Assembly (NCBI GenBank): GCA_029268515.1
Contig: JAQWNP010000006.1
Location: 124,001 to 188,000, forward strand
Length of the DNA stretch: 64,000 bases
DNA from: Phycisphaerales bacterium
GTDB lineage: Bacteria; Planctomycetota; Phycisphaerae; Phycisphaerales; SM1A02
Reading direction: 5' to 3'
How positions within the stretch are numbered: the first letter of the stretch is position 1; each line of letters opens with the position of its first letter. Below the pieces are notes generated by a model. That model had not been told where the DNA came from. It saw only the letters and a list, made by a program, of their open reading frames with translations, and ran no database searches. Both the position numbers and the translations under genes were made by a program. This document shows positions 36,982 to 46,335 of the stretch, piece by piece.

Positions 36982-38426
36982 ATCGCATTGGAATTTATGA
37001 AGCCGCGGAAGACGGTCATCCAAAGAATCCGAACATCAAACAGAGGCGTCCAGTTTGCGACGTAGTAGAGGTCATACTGCAGACGTTTACGTAGGCTGGA
37101 GTTACCTCGTAGGCCATTGACTTGTGCCCAGCCGGTCATCCCGCTCTTAACATGGTGACGAAGCATGTAGCCCTGCCAGTCATCACGAAATCCGAGTATT
37201 AACTCAGGGCGCTCAGGCCGGGGGCCAACAAGCGACATATGTCCGCTAAGAACATTGAATAGCTGGGGAAGCTCGTCGAGACTGGTCTTTCGAAGCAACT
37301 TGCCAATCGTCGTAATGCGATCATCATTCGCTCGTGTCCATGCCAATTCTCCGCGCCCAGCATCTCGACTCGACTGACTACTCGCGTCTGTCTCATTCAT
37401 CGTTCTGAATTTGAGAATATTAAATCGCTTCCCATTCATGCTCATTCGCTCTTGGCGGAAGAAGATTGGGCCGCCCGAAAAGCGGATGCATGCTGCGATA
37501 ACCAACATTGGCAAAGCAAATATAGCTAATGCTAAAACGCCGCCAACCAGATCAATCACTCGTTTCGTAATAGCACCCCAGCCAGCCAACGGTGACTCTC
37601 GCACAGACAGAATCGGCATGCCGTCAAGATCACTAATCGACATATTCAAAGGCATATGCTTTGGATTAACGTCCGGCACCACCCGAACGTCGAAGGAATA
37701 GCGGCTCAGGCTGGAAAGCAGCTCAGGAATATCAGCCCCTTGCTTTGCCGGGACCGCGATGAGAATGCCTGAGATTGTGGCATCACCGAGGACCTCATCG
37801 AGTGACTTAATCGAACCCATGACAGGCAAACCCATACATTGTGTTCGCAGATTTTCTTCTTGATGACTAATGAAGAACAGTGGCGTAAGTCCGGTCCAAG
37901 TGTTTTGTCGAAGATTGTAGCACACAGATTGACCCAAACGTCCTGTGCCAATAATCGCCACATGCCGCAGATTCCAACCCCGCCGGCGTAAGTAACGTAG
38001 AGAAACACGAAAGACATAACGCCAGGAAAGCAGTAATAACCAAACAGCCAATCCAAAGATCAACCACTGAACACGGCTGGGATCAATTGACCCAAAGAGC
38101 ACTTTGCTAAAGAAACTGATGAATGCAATAGAAAGAGCAACGCCAATAACACACGCTCTCGTGACGCTCGCCGCTTCTCGGTAGAATGCCTGGTCGCGGC
38201 GTGGGCGGTACAAACCAGCCCAAACCATCGCAATGAACATCATGGGGATAGCGCCTACGACTGGAATCGCGTCGGTGCCGTAGGACCAATTTGCCCCCGT
38301 CGGAGGCACAGCGCTCGCGAGTAAGTCAAAACGAATAAAGTAGGTACTCACAGCTGCAACGGCCACGACACAAAGATCAATAGCCATTAAGACATTCCGG
38401 AATAACGTATTGTGTCGCTGCAGCAT
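36978..38426 (-). CDS. Undecaprenyl-phosphate sugar phosphotransferase (polyprenyl glycosylphosphotransferase)
   Basis: This 482-residue membrane enzyme starts glycan assembly by moving a sugar-phosphate from a nucleotide sugar to the lipid carrier. Five N-terminal hydrophobic segments lie before a CoA-binding-like domain (VAIIGTGRLGQSVCYNL). A large hydrophobic helix (VIDLVGGVLALAIFALPML) leads into the bacterial sugar transferase core: RQERMSMNGKRFNILKFRTM, KLLRKTSLDELPQLFNVLSG, MSLVGPRPERPEL and KSGMTGWAQVNGLRGN. It belongs to the WcaJ/WbaP group; the sugar is unknown. It overlaps queC by four bases. It fits a surface-polysaccharide role, but is about 5 kb from the neu genes and on the other strand. 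Confidence 0.92.
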   Translation of the reverse strand: MLQRHNTLFRNVLMAIDLCVVAVAAVSTYFIRFDLLASAVPPTGANWSYGTDAIPVVGAIPMMFIAMVWAGLYRPRRDQAFYREAASVTRACVIGVALSIAFISFFSKVLFGSIDPSRVQWLIFGLAVWLLLLSWRYVFRVSLRYLRRRGWNLRHVAIIGTGRLGQSVCYNLRQNTWTGLTPLFFISHQEENLRTQCMGLPVMGSIKSLDEVLGDATISGILIAVPAKQGADIPELLSSLSRYSFDVRVVPDVNPKHMPLNMSISDLDGMPILSVRESPLAGWGAITKRVIDLVGGVLALAIFALPMLVIAACIRFSGGPIFFRQERMSMNGKRFNILKFRTMNETDASSQSSRDAGRGELAWTRANDDRITTIGKLLRKTSLDELPQLFNVLSGHMSLVGPRPERPELILGFRDDWQGYMLRHHVKSGMTGWAQVNGLRGNSSLRKRLQYDLYYVANWTPLFDVRILWMTVFRGFINSNAI

Positions 38427-38526
38427 TTTTTATTCGTTGACCAGTTGGTCTTGGCATCCCTGAGGTTTTGGATCACTGCTGAAAAATTGAACAGACTGCC
38501 AAACGCTCATAAAAGAGTGCAGCGAA

Positions 38527-39486
38527 CTAAGCAGATTGCCCCCATAGTGTCGATTCCCGCGGATTTTGCAACTCTTTACCAAGCTGCTCAAGCCCTAGAC
38601 GCGCCTCATCACTAAGTGATTTGGGAGCCACAATCTGTATTACCGCGTAGAAATCCCCTGAAGTACCTTTAGGCGATTTTATGCCTTGTCCCTTCACACG
38701 CAACTTCTGACCGCTTGTAGAGCCTGCTGGAACTTTCAAATCAACCGACCCTTGCAATAGTGGCACTGTTACTGAACATCCCAATGCCGCCTCACTAATG
38801 CTAATCGGTACATCCAAAAGAATGTCCAGCCCATTACGCCGAAAGTAGGGATGAGCACCAATAGTAATTGCTAGGAGCAAATCTCCTGCATCACCACCAG
38901 ATTGACCCGGGTTACCGTGCCCCCGCAATCGAAGTTTCCCATTGGATTCAATACCCGCAGGAATCGTGACCGTAATCGTCTGTCGCTGCCCATCGGCTTG
39001 CTCCAGTGCAATCTCTTCCTTGCCTCCCAGTACCGCTGTCTGAAAACTAATGTTCATTGGCAGTTTAAGATCACTACCTCTTACTGGCCCTTGTTGCGCC
39101 CGGCGACCTTGAGGTGCACCTGCACCAAAACCACCGACACCAGAACCGCCGCCAAACATCTCTGAGAAAATACTCTCTAGATCTTCTGAACTTACATTCG
39201 AGGAAACACCTGCACTGCCTGGCCAACCACCTGGCCCACCTGCCCCACGTGGTCCACCGACTCCAACACCGCTACTTCCGAAGCGGTCATAGGCCTTCCG
39301 TTTTTCCGCATCAGAAAGTACGTCATACGCCTCCTGAATCTCAGAAAACTTCGTGGCCGCATCATCAGCCTTGTTGACGTCAGGGTGGTACTTCCTCGCC
39401 AGCTTGCGATAGGCTTTACGGATCTCATCTGCTGAGGCACCGCTGGTCAGTCCCAGAAGTTGGTAATAGTTGCTTGAATCAGACAT
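38527..39486 (-). CDS. DnaJ/CbpA-type co-chaperone without zinc finger
   Basis: This is a 319-residue J-domain protein from ATG 39486 ([18 protein letters not shown]). HPD at 34-36 stimulates DnaK ATPase. A glycine-rich linker ([20 protein letters not shown]) follows, then the two C-terminal substrate-binding barrels ([36 protein letters not shown]). The zinc-finger domain (four CxxCxGxG repeats) of true DnaJ is absent, as in CbpA. The frame is open upstream to 39540, but that part is not family-like. Confidence 0.92.
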   Translation of the reverse strand: MSDSSNYYQLLGLTSGASADEIRKAYRKLARKYHPDVNKADDAATKFSEIQEAYDVLSDAEKRKAYDRFGSSGVGVGGPRGAGGPGGWPGSAGVSSNVSSEDLESIFSEMFGGGSGVGGFGAGAPQGRRAQQGPVRGSDLKLPMNISFQTAVLGGKEEIALEQADGQRQTITVTIPAGIESNGKLRLRGHGNPGQSGGDAGDLLLAITIGAHPYFRRNGLDILLDVPISISEAALGCSVTVPLLQGSVDLKVPAGSTSGQKLRVKGQGIKSPKGTSGDFYAVIQIVAPKSLSDEARLGLEQLGKELQNPRESTLWGQSA

Positions 39487-39602
39487 GGTTCGTCCCTGTG
39501 CTCCAAAAAAGGCATCGCTATGGTATCGCAGGCGGGCCATTTTCGCCGCTGCTTGGCTGATTCGGTACTATCGCCCAAGTTGGCAGTACCCGATGAGAGC
39601 TC

Positions 39603-40700
39603 ATGAGCAATATGACCACCGATCCACACCATCCTAAAGCAAAAAAGCCACCGAACGGGGCTGTTGCGGCTGATCCGAATGTGATCCGCATGAGCTTTGG
39701 TGATCATCTCGATGAACTTCGTAAACGGTTGCTACTGGCCATAATGGCCCCCATACCCCTGTTCATCATTGTCTTCATTTTCAGCGATGACATCATCGAC
39801 TGGTTCCTCCTTCCACTCTACGCCGCACTTGAGGAAGCAGATTTACCGAAAGCAGTACAGGTACTGACACCACCTGAGTTCCTGCTCACCCAAATGAAAG
39901 TCGGATTCATCGGCGCGCTGATCCTCTCTTGTCCATGGTTATTTTGGCAAGCATGGTTATTCATTCGCCCAGGCTTGTTTCCCCATGAGCGAAGATTTGT
40001 TTACCTTTTGCTCCCAGGGAGTTGCATTCTGAGTATTGGTGGCATCGCCCTGATGTATTTCGCAATGTTGCCACTAATGCTGCGTGTCCTCATTCTATTT
40101 GGAGCTGCGTTAAACCCAAGCCCTGTTTTAGTTAACGAGGCTGTTGAGTCAGTGACCACGAGCGACTTAACAAAACTGGCTGTGGTTGAGCAAATGCCAG
40201 AGGCCGTAACGGTTGGTGATGCATGGGTGAAGATGCCTGAGCGACTTCTTCAGATTGCCCTACCGCAAACTGGGTCAGACGGAAGTACCAACGAGCTATT
40301 GATCGTTTCGGTGCCTCTGCCACAAGGATCGACTGCTATTGAGCAGCAGTTCAGACTCGCGGATTACATTAGTTTCGTTCTTGTCCTGATGCTTGGCATC
40401 TGTATTGCTTTTCAAATGCCTTTGGTCGTGATGCTTTTAGGTTGGCTCAACATCGCCTCGGCCTCCTGGTTTAAGAAACGCCGAAAGTATGCCCTCTTAG
40501 TTTGTGCGATTACCTCTGCAATTCTCACACCAGCAGATGCAATATCAATGTTCCTGATGCTGATACCTCTTTATGGTCTTTATGAATTTGGAATTGTCTT
40601 ACTACAGATACTGCCTGCTCATCGAGTGATCAGTGGCAAGTTCTTTGGAAGCGTAGCCAATACCACTTCAGACGATGAGGATGAGACCGGTGACAAGTAA
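39603..40700 (+). CDS. tatC: Sec-independent protein translocase TatC, with large periplasmic insert
   Basis: TatC is the core receptor of the twin-arginine export system. The family signature is clear: SFGDHLDELRKRLL near residue 31, FLLTQMKVGFIGAL, PWLFWQAWLFIRPGLFPHER, then YISFVLVLMLGICIAFQMPLVV. Family members have about 250 residues and six helices; this one has 365. The extra residues are mainly an insert of about 80 residues (roughly 171-250) between the fourth hydrophobic segment and YISFV, in a loop expected on the periplasmic side, and a roughly 25-residue N-terminal lead. No tatA lies beside it. A Tat-type lipoprotein is encoded at 32674-33399. Confidence 0.93.
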   Translation: MSNMTTDPHHPKAKKPPNGAVAADPNVIRMSFGDHLDELRKRLLLAIMAPIPLFIIVFIFSDDIIDWFLLPLYAALEEADLPKAVQVLTPPEFLLTQMKVGFIGALILSCPWLFWQAWLFIRPGLFPHERRFVYLLLPGSCILSIGGIALMYFAMLPLMLRVLILFGAALNPSPVLVNEAVESVTTSDLTKLAVVEQMPEAVTVGDAWVKMPERLLQIALPQTGSDGSTNELLIVSVPLPQGSTAIEQQFRLADYISFVLVLMLGICIAFQMPLVVMLLGWLNIASASWFKKRRKYALLVCAITSAILTPADAISMFLMLIPLYGLYEFGIVLLQILPAHRVISGKFFGSVANTTSDDEDETGDK

Positions 40701-41163
40701 TGCGGAAAGCATCACGACATTCGATCTAGCCATGATGGAGCGGGCAATTGAACTTGGCCGGCAAGGCAGTCTCAAGGGTGAGATTCCCGTGGGCGCGGTG
40801 GTCTACCGCGACCAAGAGATCATTTCTGAAGCTCACAATCTTCGTGAAACAATGCATGATCCAAGTGCTCATGCTGAACGTCTCGCGATCACTGAAGCTG
40901 GCCAGAAGCTCAAAACCTGGCGACTCACCGACTGTTCGTTGGCGGTCACGCTTGAGCCGTGCCCCATGTGCGCGGGTCTACTGGTGAATGCTCGACTTCA
41001 TCGCCTTGTTTATGGTGCCACCGATCCAAAAGCTGGTGCCTGCGACACGCTCTATAACATACCAAGCGATAAAAGGCTTAATCATGCTGTAGAAGTATAT
41101 GGTGGGATCATGGCTGATCAATGTGCAGATCTTCTGCGTTCTTTTTTCTTGGAGCGCCGGTAA
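40675..41163 (+). CDS. tadA: tRNA-specific adenosine deaminase
   Basis: TadA deaminates A34 of tRNA-Arg(ACG) to inosine and is usually essential. The 162 residues include the HAE zinc/catalytic motif (His66, Glu68) and PCPMC (Cys96, Cys99). The first ATG (40675) lies inside tatC, overlapping it by 26 bases; the third codon is a second ATG. The 3' end overlaps the convergent truD gene by 56 bases, an antisense overlap. Confidence 0.94.
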   Translation: MRMRPVTSNAESITTFDLAMMERAIELGRQGSLKGEIPVGAVVYRDQEIISEAHNLRETMHDPSAHAERLAITEAGQKLKTWRLTDCSLAVTLEPCPMCAGLLVNARLHRLVYGATDPKAGACDTLYNIPSDKRLNHAVEVYGGIMADQCADLLRSFFLERR

Positions 41164-42325
41164 TTGCTCGAAGAACAACCGTTGCATAGCTACCTGGCGG
41201 TAATTCAAATGACAGCCCAATGAGTTTTCCATGTTCATCTTCAGATGCGTCAGCAGTTGCCCGTCCAACAGCAACCCGAAGTGGACGACGGGCACCAGAA
41301 ACCGATCGCCCCAATTTGCTAAATTGCTCTGGAATCAGTGCAAATTCTTTTAGGCACCCTCGTTCAATTTCATCAATGAGTTCGCCGCATCTTGTCATCC
41401 GACTTCCCCACATAGGTCCACTTGGAGAAATTTCAAAATCAGCAAGTCGTTTCGCAATCTGCGGGTCTTGTAAAGTCTCGCCAGTCACAGCAAAGACACT
41501 CCCACCCTCATGCTTCCAAGCGAGATCCCCCTCATAGAGCCTGATAAGCGAATTCTCACAAACACGCCGCTCTAGAACCCGATTAAAAACTGCCGACTGG
41601 AGCGAGCTTATCCAGAATTGGCGTGTCTGCTGACCAAGGCGAGCCACAATCTGACCTGCACTTTTTCCTTTCTCGAGCCAGTTTGCTGCAAGCCTCTCAG
41701 GACTGTGAATCGGCCACTGTTCAATATCTTCAGATTCTGTAAGCAAACGCACTAACTGAGTTGAGTCCTTTGTAATCAAAGCTCTTCCCAACAAGTGGTT
41801 GATTCCACGGGCGCCAAATCGCTGTTCATCAAAATAGTTTGGTAGGCCATTGGCAACCATTGATGCCAAAAGATTTCTTATCTGCGATACGTCTTCAAGT
41901 TCTATCCCACGAAGCCGAATATAAAACCGATTGCCCCTGAGATGACCTAGACGAAGCTTATTGACATGCCGGGTTACTTCAAGAAACGCAATGGCCTCAT
42001 GATGGGGTTCCAGTGTGCTTGGGTCTTTGTGTAGATGAACCGAAACCCACTGTCTCGTAACTGCTTTTTTATCCTTTCGCCCTGCCGTTCCAATTGCCTG
42101 ACGAGGCACATTAAATTGACGCATAAGCGCCCCCACCATCGCCTCATGGCTCAGATTGGTTTTCTCAACTTGAAGATAGAGATGTTCGCCCTCACCTTTG
42201 GCTTCATAGAGCGGCAATTCCTCGACTATAAAGTCACTTGGACGTTGCTTAAAAACACCACCAATAGGCTCACCATCGGACGCAACATCACTTGGCCTAT
42301 GACTCTGCTTTTTTTGTTGTTCCAT
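41108..42325 (-). CDS. truD: tRNA pseudouridine synthase D
   Basis: TruD makes pseudouridine 13 in some tRNAs. ATG 42325 is used because what lies upstream is the bifunctional nuclease gene read in another frame. The 405 residues contain FIVEELPLYEAKGEGEHLYL, the catalytic region GTAGRKDKKAVTRQW with Asp85, and GNRFYIRLRG, all family motifs. The stop lies 56 bases inside the end of tadA on the other strand. It is only 14 bases downstream of the nuclease gene, so the two are co-transcribed. Confidence 0.94.
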   Translation of the reverse strand: MEQQKKQSHRPSDVASDGEPIGGVFKQRPSDFIVEELPLYEAKGEGEHLYLQVEKTNLSHEAMVGALMRQFNVPRQAIGTAGRKDKKAVTRQWVSVHLHKDPSTLEPHHEAIAFLEVTRHVNKLRLGHLRGNRFYIRLRGIELEDVSQIRNLLASMVANGLPNYFDEQRFGARGINHLLGRALITKDSTQLVRLLTESEDIEQWPIHSPERLAANWLEKGKSAGQIVARLGQQTRQFWISSLQSAVFNRVLERRVCENSLIRLYEGDLAWKHEGGSVFAVTGETLQDPQIAKRLADFEISPSGPMWGSRMTRCGELIDEIERGCLKEFALIPEQFSKLGRSVSGARRPLRVAVGRATADASEDEHGKLIGLSFELPPGSYATVVLRAITGAPRKKNAEDLHIDQP

Positions 42326-42338
42326 CACAACGCCTGCG

Positions 42339-42791
42339 CTACCAGTCGCCCTCATCTTCATCGATGTCAATCTCGAAGGGAGGCTCTTCACCCTTTTCCG
42401 CTTCAATCTGGTCAAGGACATGTTCAGCCACATAGATAGGTACGCCTTCCGAAACACCCAATGCGATTGCATCTGAGGGGCGAGAGTCAATCTCGACAAC
42501 CTCTCCTTCGTGTTTCAAGCGAATTTGCGCAAAGAACGTTCCATCATTAAGGTCATTAATGTGGATGTCATGCAGCTGGGCACCAAGGAACTTGATGGTG
42601 GAGGCCAGAAGATCGTGCGTTTGGGGCCTGGGAATTTTAATGCCCTTGAGCCGCCGCTCAATCGCGAACGCCTCTGGGAGCCCAATAACAATAGGGAACG
42701 TACGTTCCCCACCAATCTCACTGAGCTCAATGATCTGTATATCTGCCATCTCACGAATGAGAATGCGAGAAAGTTCCATCTGCACCGGCAT
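42339..42791 (-). CDS. Bifunctional nuclease (BFN/DUF151) domain protein
   Basis: This 150-residue protein is preceded by a GGAG ribosome site nine bases before ATG 42791. It has the DUF151 pattern: ERTFPIVIGLPEAFAIER, RPQTHDLLASTI, and VEIDSRPSDAIALGV with the conserved acidic and Arg residues of the BFN fold. An acidic C-terminus (FEIDIDEDEGDW) follows. Members of the family have been reported to cleave RNA and DNA. It is transcribed with truD. Confidence 0.9.
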   Translation of the reverse strand: MPVQMELSRILIREMADIQIIELSEIGGERTFPIVIGLPEAFAIERRLKGIKIPRPQTHDLLASTIKFLGAQLHDIHINDLNDGTFFAQIRLKHEGEVVEIDSRPSDAIALGVSEGVPIYVAEHVLDQIEAEKGEEPPFEIDIDEDEGDW

Positions 42792-43176
42792 TTCTATAAC
42801 TCCTCACGGGTGAAAGATCATAGTAGCCATGATGCGAGGCGGAAGTGTCTTTCGAGCTAGATTCCTAATAAGACAAAGATCAAAGAGCCGCCCAAGACAG
42901 GTGGCAACGCTTTCTAAGCCCCTAAACCCACTCTGGGCATTCCAAAAAAGAGCTCCCTTTGACATCTTGGAACTCAAACAGGACCTGTCGGATCACCCTA
43001 CAGTTCCGATTCGATAGATTCCTTACGATCCTTGTTCCGTCTAGAATAGAGAGTTACAATTTCGGCTTATCCACTTATCCGGATCATCGCTGGCGAGACG
43101 AGGGGTAAGGGCTCGAAAAAGGCCAAAATGAGCAAGTCTTATGCTCGGCCCTTTAGCACTATTGGAACACAGACCT
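42792..43176. other. Intergenic region with metK promoter and leader
   Basis: About 385 bases between the divergent nuclease gene and metK. No gene is visible in the first ~230 bases. A TAGAAT at 43042-43047 is a reasonable -10 for metK, with a weak TTCCTT-type -35. The leader from about 43054 is separately described. Confidence 0.5.
43066..43150 (+). promoter_or_regulatory. Structured metK leader with tandem competing stems
   Basis: The heptamer CTTATCC occurs twice in a row (43066-43072 and 43074-43080). Each copy can pair with GGGTAAG at 43103-43109 (seven pairs including one G-T), so the two compete. A second stem pairs GAGCA (43130-43134) with TGCTC (43142-43146), flanked by GGCC (43121-43124) and GGCC (43147-43150). 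It does not match the SAM-I, SAM-II or SAH aptamer core sequences that I know. It ends 26 bases before the metK ATG. Confidence 0.45.
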
Positions 43177-44391
43177 ATGGCTACAGACCACACATTTTTC
43201 ACTTCCGAATCGGTTTCACAGGGACACCCCGACAAAATGGCCGACCAGATCTCCGACGCTATTTTGGATGATCTACTTCAACAGGATCCGAATTCACGCG
43301 TCGCCTGCGAGACGTTAGTCACAACTGGGCTTGCAGTGATTGCTGGTGAAATCTCATCACATGGTTACTGCGACATACCAAAGGTCGTCCGTGAAGTCGT
43401 TGACTCTATTGGTTATAACGATCCGGAAATTGGATTCGATGCTGGCAGCTGCGCGGTTTTAGTCTCTATTGATCCACAGTCAGACAATATCAGCCAGGGT
43501 GTCGACTCTGATCGTGGCTTGCACAAAGAACAGGGAGCAGGCGATCAAGGGCTCATGTTTGGATTTGCTTGTAGTGAAACTGAATCACTCATGCCACTGA
43601 CAATTGACTTGTCACACCGCTTAGTGGCTAGACAAGAGCAGGTACGAAACGAAGGCATCATTCCACACCTTCGCCCTGATGCGAAGTCTCAGGTCACCGT
43701 TGAGTATGACGGCCTCAAACCTGTAAAAGTACAAACCGTTGTGCTTTCTACACAGCATGGGCCACACTGGTCTGAAAATCAGGACGAACTACGTAGTCAA
43801 GTCATTGAACACATCATTAAGCCAACACTTGGAGATTGGTGGCACGACGGTATCACGACGCACATCAATCCAACAGGATGCTTTGAAACAGGTGGGCCTC
43901 AGGGTGACTGCGGCCTCACTGGCCGTAAGATCATTGTGGACACCTATGGAGGTCGAGGTCGACATGGTGGCGGCGCTTTTTCTGGCAAAGATCCGTCCAA
44001 AGTAGATCGCAGTGGCGCCTACATGGCTCGTTATATTGCCAAGAACATTGTTGCAGCGGACCTCGCTGAAAGTTGTGAAGTACAACTGAGCTACGCCATC
44101 GGCGTACCTAATCCCACATCGATCAATGTCAATTGCTATGGCACAGGCAAAGTCTCCGACGCCACGCTGGTAAGCTTGATTGAAGACAACTTTGAACTCA
44201 CGCCGTATGGGATTATTGAATCACTCGACTTACTTAAACCAATCTATCGTGTGACATCTCACCATGGCCACTTTGGTAGAACTCCAGGGGAAGGTGTTAA
44301 GCACAGCTTTACCTGGGAACAAACCGACAAAGCTGAGGCCCTTCGAAACGCTGCAGGCACAACAGTAGGTAAGCCTGTTGGCACGTCCTGA
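43177..44391 (+). CDS. metK: S-adenosylmethionine synthetase
   Basis: MetK makes S-adenosylmethionine from methionine and ATP. From ATG 43177 ([20 protein letters not shown]) it has 404 residues. The family motifs are visible: [28 protein letters not shown] near the middle, [13 protein letters not shown] and [16 protein letters not shown], with the ATP- and Mg-binding residues. The frame is open upstream, but the added residues are not family-like. The gene's 3' end lies 13 bases before the start of rsmB. Confidence 0.97.
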   Translation: MATDHTFFTSESVSQGHPDKMADQISDAILDDLLQQDPNSRVACETLVTTGLAVIAGEISSHGYCDIPKVVREVVDSIGYNDPEIGFDAGSCAVLVSIDPQSDNISQGVDSDRGLHKEQGAGDQGLMFGFACSETESLMPLTIDLSHRLVARQEQVRNEGIIPHLRPDAKSQVTVEYDGLKPVKVQTVVLSTQHGPHWSENQDELRSQVIEHIIKPTLGDWWHDGITTHINPTGCFETGGPQGDCGLTGRKIIVDTYGGRGRHGGGAFSGKDPSKVDRSGAYMARYIAKNIVAADLAESCEVQLSYAIGVPNPTSINVNCYGTGKVSDATLVSLIEDNFELTPYGIIESLDLLKPIYRVTSHHGHFGRTPGEGVKHSFTWEQTDKAEALRNAAGTTVGKPVGTS

Positions 44392-44404
44392 TGAATCATC
44401 ACAG

Positions 44405-45748
44405 ATGATCGGCAATACGGCTCCAACACAGCGTGGGCAATGCGCAAGATCTGTTGCTCTGGCACATATTGTTGAACGACTACAGCAGTATCCGAACCTG
44501 CACCCGCAAAAATTAGACGCCACTGGACTGAATCCAAAAGAAGCAGGCCTCGCCCGCGCTATTGATGCGGTGGTCGTTCGATACTGGTCTGCCTTAGTGC
44601 GCATCATCGATCAGCACCTGTCTCGCCCATGGGATCAGCTGGATACCAAAGTACAGGGCATTCTATTGTTAGGCGCCGGACAGCTTCTTTACCTCGATCG
44701 CATTCCTCCACACGCTGCCATCTACGAGAGCGTCGAACTGACCCGCCGTGGCAAGACCTCAAAAGCTGCCCCATTAGTGAATGCTGTGCTGAGAAAAGTA
44801 GAGGCTATTCGGGTTGAACTCACCGACACTCCAAGTATCGATTCACCTTTCCACCTTCTTCGGGGGGATGGCAAAGCATGGGTACTCAGTAAAGAACTAT
44901 TCGATCAAGATCCACTGAAGAGGCTCGCTCAACAGACAAGTCACCCTTACGACCTTGTCAAAAAGTGGTCCTCCATTTATGACGACCAGTCCACGCGAAT
45001 GCTGTGTTTACATAGTCTCGTTGAATCACCCACTATTCTTACCGGATTCCATGACGTTCCTCCCAAAATGGTTCCACATCAGATTCCCGGTTTTGCGATC
45101 GTTGGTGAACAGCAAAACGAACTGCATAAATTATTAGCAAAGAATGCACACTGGCGTATACAAGACCCTGGCTCAGCCACAACGGTCATGATGACTGAGC
45201 AACTCAAACCAAAAATTATATTCGATGCTTGTGCAGGCCGCGGCACAAAGACACGGCAGTTAGCAATGACGCATCCAGATGCGCGTATCATTGCAAGTGA
45301 TATTGCACCACATCGACTCGCTCAACTTCGTAGGTCTGTTTCTCATTTACCATCGGTTACGGTCATTGACTACAACGATCGGCTCAAATTTGCGAGTCAG
45401 GTCGATTTATTGATTTTAGATGTTCCATGCTCAAATACAGGCACGCTTGCGAGGCGACTCGAAGCACGACACCGCTATAACCAACATCATCTCAAAGAAC
45501 TTGTTGATTTACAGCGGCAGATTGTTGCAGACACCTTCGCTCTTCTGCACCCAAATGGCCATTTACTCTACGCAACCTGCAGCCTATGCCCAGAAGAGAA
45601 TGAGGACCAGGCTGCCTGGATTTCTAAGCAACACGACCTCAAGGTCCAACAGCACAAATTACATCTTCCCAAGGGCCTCCCTGGCGATCGCCCTTTGGGC
45701 TATCAAGATGGAGCCTTTGCGGCCCTATTGAATTACCACGGCCGCTGA
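44405..45748 (+). CDS. rsmB: 16S rRNA (cytosine-C5)-methyltransferase RsmB
   Basis: RsmB methylates C967 of 16S rRNA. The start ATG 44405 is favoured; a TTG at 44378 lies inside metK. The N-terminal NusB-like domain runs to about residue 140 (VQGILLLGAGQLLYLDRIP, TSKAAPLVNAVLRKVEA), and the C-terminal SAM domain follows (FDACAGRGTKTRQLAM). The two catalytic cysteine motifs are LDVPCSNTGTLARR and YATCSLCPEENEDQ. It is placed directly after metK, the source of its methyl donor. Confidence 0.92.
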   Translation: MIGNTAPTQRGQCARSVALAHIVERLQQYPNLHPQKLDATGLNPKEAGLARAIDAVVVRYWSALVRIIDQHLSRPWDQLDTKVQGILLLGAGQLLYLDRIPPHAAIYESVELTRRGKTSKAAPLVNAVLRKVEAIRVELTDTPSIDSPFHLLRGDGKAWVLSKELFDQDPLKRLAQQTSHPYDLVKKWSSIYDDQSTRMLCLHSLVESPTILTGFHDVPPKMVPHQIPGFAIVGEQQNELHKLLAKNAHWRIQDPGSATTVMMTEQLKPKIIFDACAGRGTKTRQLAMTHPDARIIASDIAPHRLAQLRRSVSHLPSVTVIDYNDRLKFASQVDLLILDVPCSNTGTLARRLEARHRYNQHHLKELVDLQRQIVADTFALLHPNGHLLYATCSLCPEENEDQAAWISKQHDLKVQQHKLHLPKGLPGDRPLGYQDGAFAALLNYHGR

Positions 45749-45840
45749 CTTTCCATAGCGACTCAATTGACTTGCTTTGATATAGTGCTTCGCTTGATCC
45801 TTGATGGCAGCCCCCAACAACCAAACCACACAGATTACTA

Positions 45841-46299
45841 ATGAATATTGCAGATCTCATTTCGGCAGACACCATAAAAGCTCCCTTGGAAGCAGAAGAC
45901 CGACAGGGCGTGATCAATGAACTGGTCGACCTTGTTACGAGCGTGCATGTTTCTTTAGATGGCGAAGCAATTAAGGCTGCTGTCTGGGAACGCGAGCAAC
46001 AGCGCAGCACAGGTATTGGAGAAGGCCTGGCAATTCCACATGGCCGAATCGCCGGAATTGATCGACTCTTTATGGCTATTGGGCGCCCAATCAAACCCGT
46101 TGATTTTGAAGCGCCCGACCAACATCCTGTTGAGTTAGTCATTTTGCTGCTATCTCCACCTGACAACACGCATGATCATATTCAAGCGTTGGGCAAAATC
46201 AGTCGCAAGATGTCTGACTCCGTGTTTCGCAACCGCGCCTATACCGCTCAAGACAGTGACGAGCTACATGCGTTGTTCTCTGAACCAGCCAATTGCTAA
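45841..46299 (+). CDS. PTS EIIA domain protein (fructose/nitrogen type)
   Basis: This is a 152-residue EIIA2 domain, the soluble phospho-carrier of the phosphotransferase system. The phospho-acceptor is His67 in IGEGLAIPHGRI, and VELVILLLSPPDNTHDHI follows, both typical. There are no EIIB, EIIC or HPr genes nearby, so a PtsN-like regulatory role is plausible. It lies 92 bases after rsmB. The start codon is ATG 45841. Confidence 0.88.
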   Translation: MNIADLISADTIKAPLEAEDRQGVINELVDLVTSVHVSLDGEAIKAAVWEREQQRSTGIGEGLAIPHGRIAGIDRLFMAIGRPIKPVDFEAPDQHPVELVILLLSPPDNTHDHIQALGKISRKMSDSVFRNRAYTAQDSDELHALFSEPANC

Positions 46300-46335
46300 T
46301 ACGCTAAACAACGACCGTGTGAGAGGGAGTCGCCA

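Noticed and set aside
42792-43176. SAM riboswitch before metK
   Set aside because: A GGTGGCAACGC stretch near 42899 recalls the GGCAACC of SAM-I, but the other conserved SAM-I parts and stem order are absent. Only an unassigned structured leader is reported.
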